A stretch of DNA of 64,000 nucleotides from Halorubrum halophilum (lineage in GTDB: Archaea > Halobacteriota > Halobacteria > Halobacteriales > Haloferacaceae), in NCBI RefSeq assembly GCF_000739595.1, contig NZ_BBJP01000005.1, positions 1-64,000 of the forward strand, written 5' to 3'. The position numbers and the translations under genes were made by a program. The notes under the pieces are model-generated. The model worked only from the letters and a program-made list of their open reading frames with translations, had not been told where the DNA came from and made no database searches. Below are positions 59,819 through 64,000 of the stretch, one piece after another; positions within the stretch are counted from its first letter, which is position 1; each line of letters starts with the position of its first letter.

Positions 59819-60229
59819 TCAGGGGGTCAGGCGTACTCGGACCTCTTCTCGTTCGAGGTAGCGATCGACTCGATCGGCGAACCCGAGACCGTCGCCGTCG
59901 TCCTCACCCGGCCACGCCGCGTCCGCGTCGAGTCGGTCGGGATCGCCGACGTACACCGCCGCCTTCTCCGGGTGCCCGTCTGGCGCGTCGAGGGGGATCG
60001 CTACCCGCAGATACAGTCCCGCTCCGACGCCCTCGTACTCGTCGAGGGCGTCCAGCTCCTCCGTGCGGAGGAGCCGTCCGGCGGTCTCACCGCCCGGTGC
60101 GAGCGTCGGGTACTGCCCCTCGACGAGGTGAAGTCCGAACAGCGTCGCCGGCCCGACGTACACGTACGAGCCGAGCACCTCGGCGACCCGCTCCGGCTCG
60201 GTCAACGTCCCGTACACGAAAACGTCCAT
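59819..60229 (-). CDS. Gamma-glutamylcyclotransferase-like protein
   Basis: 136 residues. It has the GGCT start motif VYGTL (5-9) and a conserved Glu/Tyr-rich segment (LLRTEELDALDEYEGVGAGLYLRV) that includes the candidate catalytic glutamate. The frame continues upstream for 67 codons, but MDVFVYGTLTEPE is the family start. Haloarchaea make gamma-glutamylcysteine instead of glutathione, so an enzyme of this fold may turn over gamma-glutamyl compounds. A (TG) repeat lies directly upstream. Specific substrate unproven. Confidence 0.8.
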   Translation of the reverse strand: MDVFVYGTLTEPERVAEVLGSYVYVGPATLFGLHLVEGQYPTLAPGGETAGRLLRTEELDALDEYEGVGAGLYLRVAIPLDAPDGHPEKAAVYVGDPDRLDADAAWPGEDDGDGLGFADRVDRYLEREEVRVRLTP

Positions 60230-60230
60230 A

Positions 60231-60246
60231 CTGTGTGTGTGTGTGT
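60231..60246. repeat. Dinucleotide (TG) repeat before the GGCT gene
   Basis: CTGTGTGTGTGTGTGTC contains about seven to eight TG units immediately upstream of the GGCT ATG (on the minus strand, an ACAC run just before the start). Slippage could change the short leader length. There is no evidence of function. Confidence 0.6.
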
Positions 60247-60332
60247 CGTTCACATGTTTCAACGTTCGGGCGCCGGGTCGGGTACGGACCTCAACCCAAA
60301 CGATTTTGGCCGTTCCGCCGGTGGCAACTGGC

Positions 60333-61471
60333 ATGTGGCGACCCCGCGGCCACCGACTCGTCGCGGGAGTCGGGGTTTTCCTGCTATTCGCCGCGACGGT
60401 CCACCACGGGACCGAAATCGGCTCCGTCACCCGCTCGGCCGGGCCGCTGCTCGCGCTGGCGCTCGACGGCGGGATCGCCGTCGGCGTCGTCTACGCCGGG
60501 TCCCGGATCGCCGCGCTGGAGTTCGCACCCGCTGAAGAGTACCGTATCGCCCGGTGGACGGTCGCCGGCGCGCTCATCGCCATCGGCGCAATCGGTGCGA
60601 CGCTCTTCGTTCGCGCGTTCGAGGGACGCCCGCTCGTCGAGCCCGCGTTCCCGCTTCTGGTCGCCGCGGGCGCCGGCGCGCTCGCCGGCACGGTCGCGGG
60701 CTACTACGCGGTCCGGAGCGCGGGCGAGGCGCGACGCGCGCGGGACGCGACCCGCGCCGTCGCCTTCGTGAACCACCTCCTCCGTCACGACCTCCGAAAC
60801 GACCTCTCCGCGATCCGCGGGTACGCCGACCTCTTGGACGGGGAAACGGATTCCCACGGCCCGGCAGAGCGGCTCCCAGACGCCGACGCTGACTCCGGTT
60901 CCGACTCCGCGTCGTCGCCGTCGGCCGTCATCGCGCGGAAGGCGGACGAGGGCTCGACCGGGTCGAGGCGACGGGCGCGGTCGCGGACGCCCTCCTCGGG
61001 CGGGCGTCGCTCCGGCGTATCGACCTCGCCGAGACGACTGGGGACGTGCTGGCCGGGACCGCCGATCACCCCGGAGTGACCGTCGACGCCGACATCGCCG
61101 AGGCGGCTCCGGTCAGGGCCAACGAGGGGCTGCGATCGGCCGTCGACAACCTCGTCGAGAACGCGATCGAACACGCCGGCCCAGAGGTCACCGTCCGCGA
61201 CGGCGACGAGCGAGTCACGCTGACGGTCGCTGACGACGGCCCCGGGATCCCGCCCGAGCGCCGCGACTCGCTTCTCGACGAAGGCGGCGTGACCGGGCTC
61301 GATCGCGGCGACGACGGTTCGGATGAGGGCGATACCGGGGACGGCGCGGTCGGCGGCCTCCAAATCGTCTCGACGCTCGTCGACCGCTACGGCGGCGACC
61401 TCGCGATCGGTGAGTCCGACCTCGGCGGGGCGCGGATCCAAGTCACACTCCCGCGGGCGGAGCCGAGATAG
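60333..61471 (+). pseudogene. Histidine kinase split by one-base frameshift
   Basis: The first frame (60333-61079) encodes six membrane helices and then the phosphorylated histidine motif NHLLRHDLRNDLSAIRGYADLL. After about nucleotide 60950 it turns into Arg/Ser-rich nonsense ending at 61079. A second frame (61046-61471, open from about 60950) carries the rest of the same domain: ...LLGRASLRRIDLAETTGDVLAG, the N box NLVENAIEHA and the G box ADDGPGIP. One extra G in the run at 60950-60952 would restore a single continuous protein of about 380 residues. So it is a broken gene in this strain or a sequencing error. Membrane sensor of unknown signal. Confidence 0.8.
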
Positions 61472-61586
61472 GGATCGTGAGCGGCCTCGGCGAGCGAGCG
61501 CTTCGCGGAGCGGCGAGCCGACTGCGTCCGGCGGGGGCCGCCGGCTCCGACACGTAAAAATCCCGGCCGCCCCTCCGCGGTGACAC

Positions 61587-63053
61587 ATGGACCTCCCGCG
61601 GCTGCGGCGCGTCTGGACGCGCGTCTTCTCGCTCGCGTGGCCGGTCATGGCGGAGCAGACGTTCCGCACCGCGATGCGGACGACCGACGTCCTCGTCACC
61701 GCGCTGTTCTCGCCGGCGGCCGTGGTCGCGATCGGGCTCGCCGACCTCTACGCCCGGTTTCCACTCCGGATCGGGCTCGGCCTCGGGGGCGGCGCGATCG
61801 CGCTCTCCTCCCAGGACACCGGCGCGGGCGCGACCGACACCCGCGACGAGGCGGTGACGCAGGCGGTCCTCGTCGGCGCACTCGCTGGGATCCCCTTCGC
61901 GCTCTTCGGGCTCCTCTTCGGCGAGTACGCGATCGACGTGTTCGGGCGGCTCGTCGGCGAGCAAACCTCGCCGGAGGTCGTCGCCCTCGGCTCGACGTAC
62001 CTCGCGATCGTTTTCGCGACCGCCCCCGCGCGCCACGTCGCCCTGGTCGCCGCCCGCGCGCTCCAGGGGACCGGCGACACCCGCACCCCGATGTACGTCA
62101 ACGTCGCCGCCAACTCCGTCAACATCGCGGGCTCGGTCGCTCTCGGGCTCGGCCTGTTCGGCCTCCCGCGGCTGGAGGTCGTCGGCGTCGGCCTCGCGAC
62201 CGCCGGCGCCAACGTGCTCACGGCCGGGCTCCTCTGTCTCGCCATTCGGGGCCCTTGGACCGAGGCGTCGTTCGCGCGTCCCCGGGACCTCACGATCGCG
62301 AGCCAACTCCTCCGAGTGAGCACGCCCCGCGTGCTCGAAGGATTCGGCTCGGAGATCGCCGAGTTCCCCTTCAACGCGCTCTTGCTCGGCTTCGGCGAGG
62401 CGGTCAACGCCGGGTTCCAGATCGGGCGGCGGGTGTACCAGCAGGTGACCGGCCCGCTCTCGCGCGGGTATAACGTCGCCGCCTCGGTGCTCGTCGGCCA
62501 GTCGCTCGGCGCCGGCGACCCGGAGGAGGCTCGGTTCAACGGGTGGGCTGTCGCCGGGCTAGGCGTGTTCACGGTCGGGTCGATCGGGATCGCTCTAGTC
62601 GCGCTCGCGCCCCGACTCGTCCCGCTCTTCACCGACGACGGCCCCACGGTCGCGTACGCGGTCGACTTCGCCCGCGTCTACGGGCTCGCCGGCGCCGCCT
62701 TGGTCTGCTTCTCCGCGCTCTCCGGGGCGCTGCAGGGGGCGAGCGAGACCCGGATCCCGCTCGTCGCTCGCGTGTCCGGCATGTTCAGCCTCTTCCTCGG
62801 GGCGTCGTGGCTGCTCGGACGCACGGCCGGATTCGGTCCGCAGGGCGCGTACGTCGGCGTGTCCCTCGCGTACGCGTGGATGGCGCTCGTCGTCGCCGTC
62901 GGCTTCCGGTACTCTGGATGGGCCGACCGCGCCGCGGAGATGATGGCGGAACGGGGGATCGACGGCGCGAGCGACACGTCGCAGTCGAACGGTTCGTCGC
63001 CAGACGACGGTCCATCGACGGACGATCCGGCTCCCGACCGCGCATCGGAGTGA
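61587..63053 (+). CDS. MATE family efflux transporter
   Basis: 488 residues with twelve predicted membrane helices in two halves, as in the MATE (DinF/NorM) family: the first half starts with SLAWPVMAEQTFRTAMRTTDVL and the second with STPRVLEGFGSEIAEFPFNALLLGF. The motif region RIGLGLGGGAIALSSQDTGAG and the pseudo-symmetric GNG-like PITGPLS... parts fit. MATE proteins expel drugs or metabolites using a sodium or proton gradient. The C-terminus is a Ser/Asp-rich tail of about 25 residues. No regulator is adjacent; the upstream 115 bases are GC-rich with inverted repeats. Confidence 0.85.
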   Translation: MDLPRLRRVWTRVFSLAWPVMAEQTFRTAMRTTDVLVTALFSPAAVVAIGLADLYARFPLRIGLGLGGGAIALSSQDTGAGATDTRDEAVTQAVLVGALAGIPFALFGLLFGEYAIDVFGRLVGEQTSPEVVALGSTYLAIVFATAPARHVALVAARALQGTGDTRTPMYVNVAANSVNIAGSVALGLGLFGLPRLEVVGVGLATAGANVLTAGLLCLAIRGPWTEASFARPRDLTIASQLLRVSTPRVLEGFGSEIAEFPFNALLLGFGEAVNAGFQIGRRVYQQVTGPLSRGYNVAASVLVGQSLGAGDPEEARFNGWAVAGLGVFTVGSIGIALVALAPRLVPLFTDDGPTVAYAVDFARVYGLAGAALVCFSALSGALQGASETRIPLVARVSGMFSLFLGASWLLGRTAGFGPQGAYVGVSLAYAWMALVVAVGFRYSGWADRAAEMMAERGIDGASDTSQSNGSSPDDGPSTDDPAPDRASE

Positions 63054-63103
63054 CCGACCGAATCGCTCGGGCTTTTAAGTATGAGACGGTCGAATCGGTC
63101 CGC

Positions 63104-64000
63104 ATGGACCTGTCAGCCGCGGTCTCCGCTACTGCGTCGACCCTCCGGCGGCGACCCGCCGACCTCCTCCCGTTTTATTTCCTCGGCACGGCGGTCCCCG
63201 TCGTCGCCCGGATGGGGCTCTTCGTCGCGCTCGCCGGAACGTACCTCCACTACGAGCTGACCGGTCGGCTCGACGACGCGCGCCAAGCGCTCGCCGAACT
63301 GGACCTGACGCCGCCCGACACGCAGGACCCCGAGGCGGTCCAGGCGTGGGTCGACAGCGCGGCGCCGGCGCTCGAACCGCTCGCGTCGCCGACCGCGATC
63401 CTCCTCGTGGCCGCCGGCACGGTCGTGACGCTCCTCTTGGCGCTCCTGACGTACGCCGCCGTCTCCGCCGGACAGATGTCCGCGGTCGCGGGTCGGGTCC
63501 GCGGCGGGCGCGGGCTCACGGCCGGAATCGCCGGCGTGCGAGGGCGCTGGCTCACGTTCCTCGGCCTCTACGTCGCCGAGTTCCTGCTGTGGGTGGGGAT
63601 GTCGCTGCTCGCCGCGCTCGCAATCGGCGGCGCGTTCCTCGTCAGCCCCTTCCTCGGTGCCGTCGTCGCGCTGCTCGCGCTGCTCGTCGGGCTGATCGTC
63701 CTGCTCCTCGTCCGCGCGGTGTTCGCGTTCGCCCCGGCTGCGGTCGTCGTTGACGACGCGGGCGTGGTCGGCGCCGTCGAGGGAGCCGGCGGGTTCATCC
63801 GAGCGAACCCCGTCGACGCTCTCGCGTACCTCGTCGTCGCCGTCGGCGTGCTCGTGGCGGTCTCCTCGGCCGCATCTGCGCTCGCGTTTGTCGGGGGCGG
63901 AGCCGCCGTCGCGCTCGCCAGTGCGGTCGTCGCCGCTCCCGCCCTCGATCTGCTCAAAACAGTCTTGTACGGCGACCACCGCGGGGTAGTCGCGCCCGTC
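63104..64000 (+). CDS. Haloarchaeal multi-pass membrane protein (truncated by window end)
   Basis: At least 299 residues, open to the window edge. It starts MDLSAAVSATASTLRRRPADLLPFYFLGTAVPVV and has about six hydrophobic helices: LGTAVPVVARMGLFVALAGT, TAILLVAAGTVVTLLLALLTYAAV, FLGLYVAEFLLWVGMSLLAA, FLVSPFLGAVVALLALLVGLIVLLLVRAVFAFAPAAVVV, ALAYLVVAVGVLVAVSSAASAL and GGAAVALASAVVAAPALDLL. It resembles the DUF7847/GlyX-like membrane family of haloarchaea, not a known transporter. TATA-like TTTTAAG (63072-63078) is 26-32 bases upstream, predicting a leaderless mRNA. The C-terminus is outside the window. Confidence 0.75.
   Translation, partial: MDLSAAVSATASTLRRRPADLLPFYFLGTAVPVVARMGLFVALAGTYLHYELTGRLDDARQALAELDLTPPDTQDPEAVQAWVDSAAPALEPLASPTAILLVAAGTVVTLLLALLTYAAVSAGQMSAVAGRVRGGRGLTAGIAGVRGRWLTFLGLYVAEFLLWVGMSLLAALAIGGAFLVSPFLGAVVALLALLVGLIVLLLVRAVFAFAPAAVVVDDAGVVGAVEGAGGFIRANPVDALAYLVVAVGVLVAVSSAASALAFVGGGAAVALASAVVAAPALDLLKTVLYGDHRGVVAPV

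Noticed and set aside
60231-60246. TG run as a phase-variable switch for the GGCT gene
   Set aside because: It lies just before the start codon and not in the coding frame, and length variation is not shown.
1-64000. tRNA, rRNA or CRISPR array
   Set aside because: I scanned for T-loop (GGTTCRAATCC) sequences, conserved rRNA blocks and regularly spaced repeats and found none convincing. A program such as tRNAscan-SE would settle tRNAs.

Overview
This is about 64 kb of haloarchaeal chromosome. GC is high (roughly two thirds), the proteins are very acidic, genes carry short-leader or leaderless promoters (TATA-like boxes about 25-30 bases before the start), lipoproteins are Tat-type, and there are hallmark archaeal genes: A-type ATP synthase, TFB, TiaS, NreA and bacteriorhodopsin. 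Gene content and order fit the Haloferacales, and a Halorubrum-like organism is my best inference. I see no tRNA, rRNA, CRISPR array or intact transposon.

Layout. 1-6 kb: end of an unknown gene, a PQQ-type beta-propeller lipoprotein, TiaS, an archaeal HTH regulator and a MinD4-like ATPase with a long acidic tail. 6-18 kb: the A1Ao ATP synthase cluster (atpH, I, K, E, C, F, A, B, then atpD), with a LOV-GAF-HTH regulator of the Bat type and a bacteriorhodopsin gene lying between atpB and atpD. 19-27.7 kb: photolyase, dolichol kinase-like protein, glyS with a CBS protein, ketopantoate reductase, threonine synthase and an AstE-like hydrolase. 27.8-31.6 kb: a CHAT (caspase-fold) protein with an AT-rich grafted C-terminus, small proteins and an HTH/FilR1-type regulator. 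31.8-37.2 kb: ppa, rosR, rnhA operon, a TFB without zinc-ribbon cysteines, and nreA. 37.6-45.7 kb: rubredoxin-like protein, radical SAM protein, DUF373 and DUF7139 membrane proteins, and ADP-forming acetyl-CoA synthetase with a Pta-N-like partner. 45.8-64 kb: sensor kinase, two HTH regulators, two paralogous tiny zinc-ribbon proteins, a PPOX protein, thioredoxin reductase-like protein, RCK-DHH protein, folCP fusion, an ABC exporter, ilvA, GGCT, a frameshifted histidine kinase, a MATE exporter and a truncated membrane protein.

Two things stand out. First, a light-driven proton pump and a regulator with a complete blue-light LOV motif sit inside the cluster for the proton-driven ATP synthase, so the maker and the consumer of the proton gradient are physically linked. 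Second, five copies of a roughly 300-430 base noncoding element are dispersed in intergenic gaps (four between convergent genes). The copies share a fixed sequence spine, but their stems differ in sequence while both arms change together, which points to a selected RNA or cruciform structure. Each starts with a TATA-like box at a constant distance from a conserved GGTGA-like start.

Functional calls rest on sequence motifs I can read and on family knowledge recalled from memory; no database search was run.
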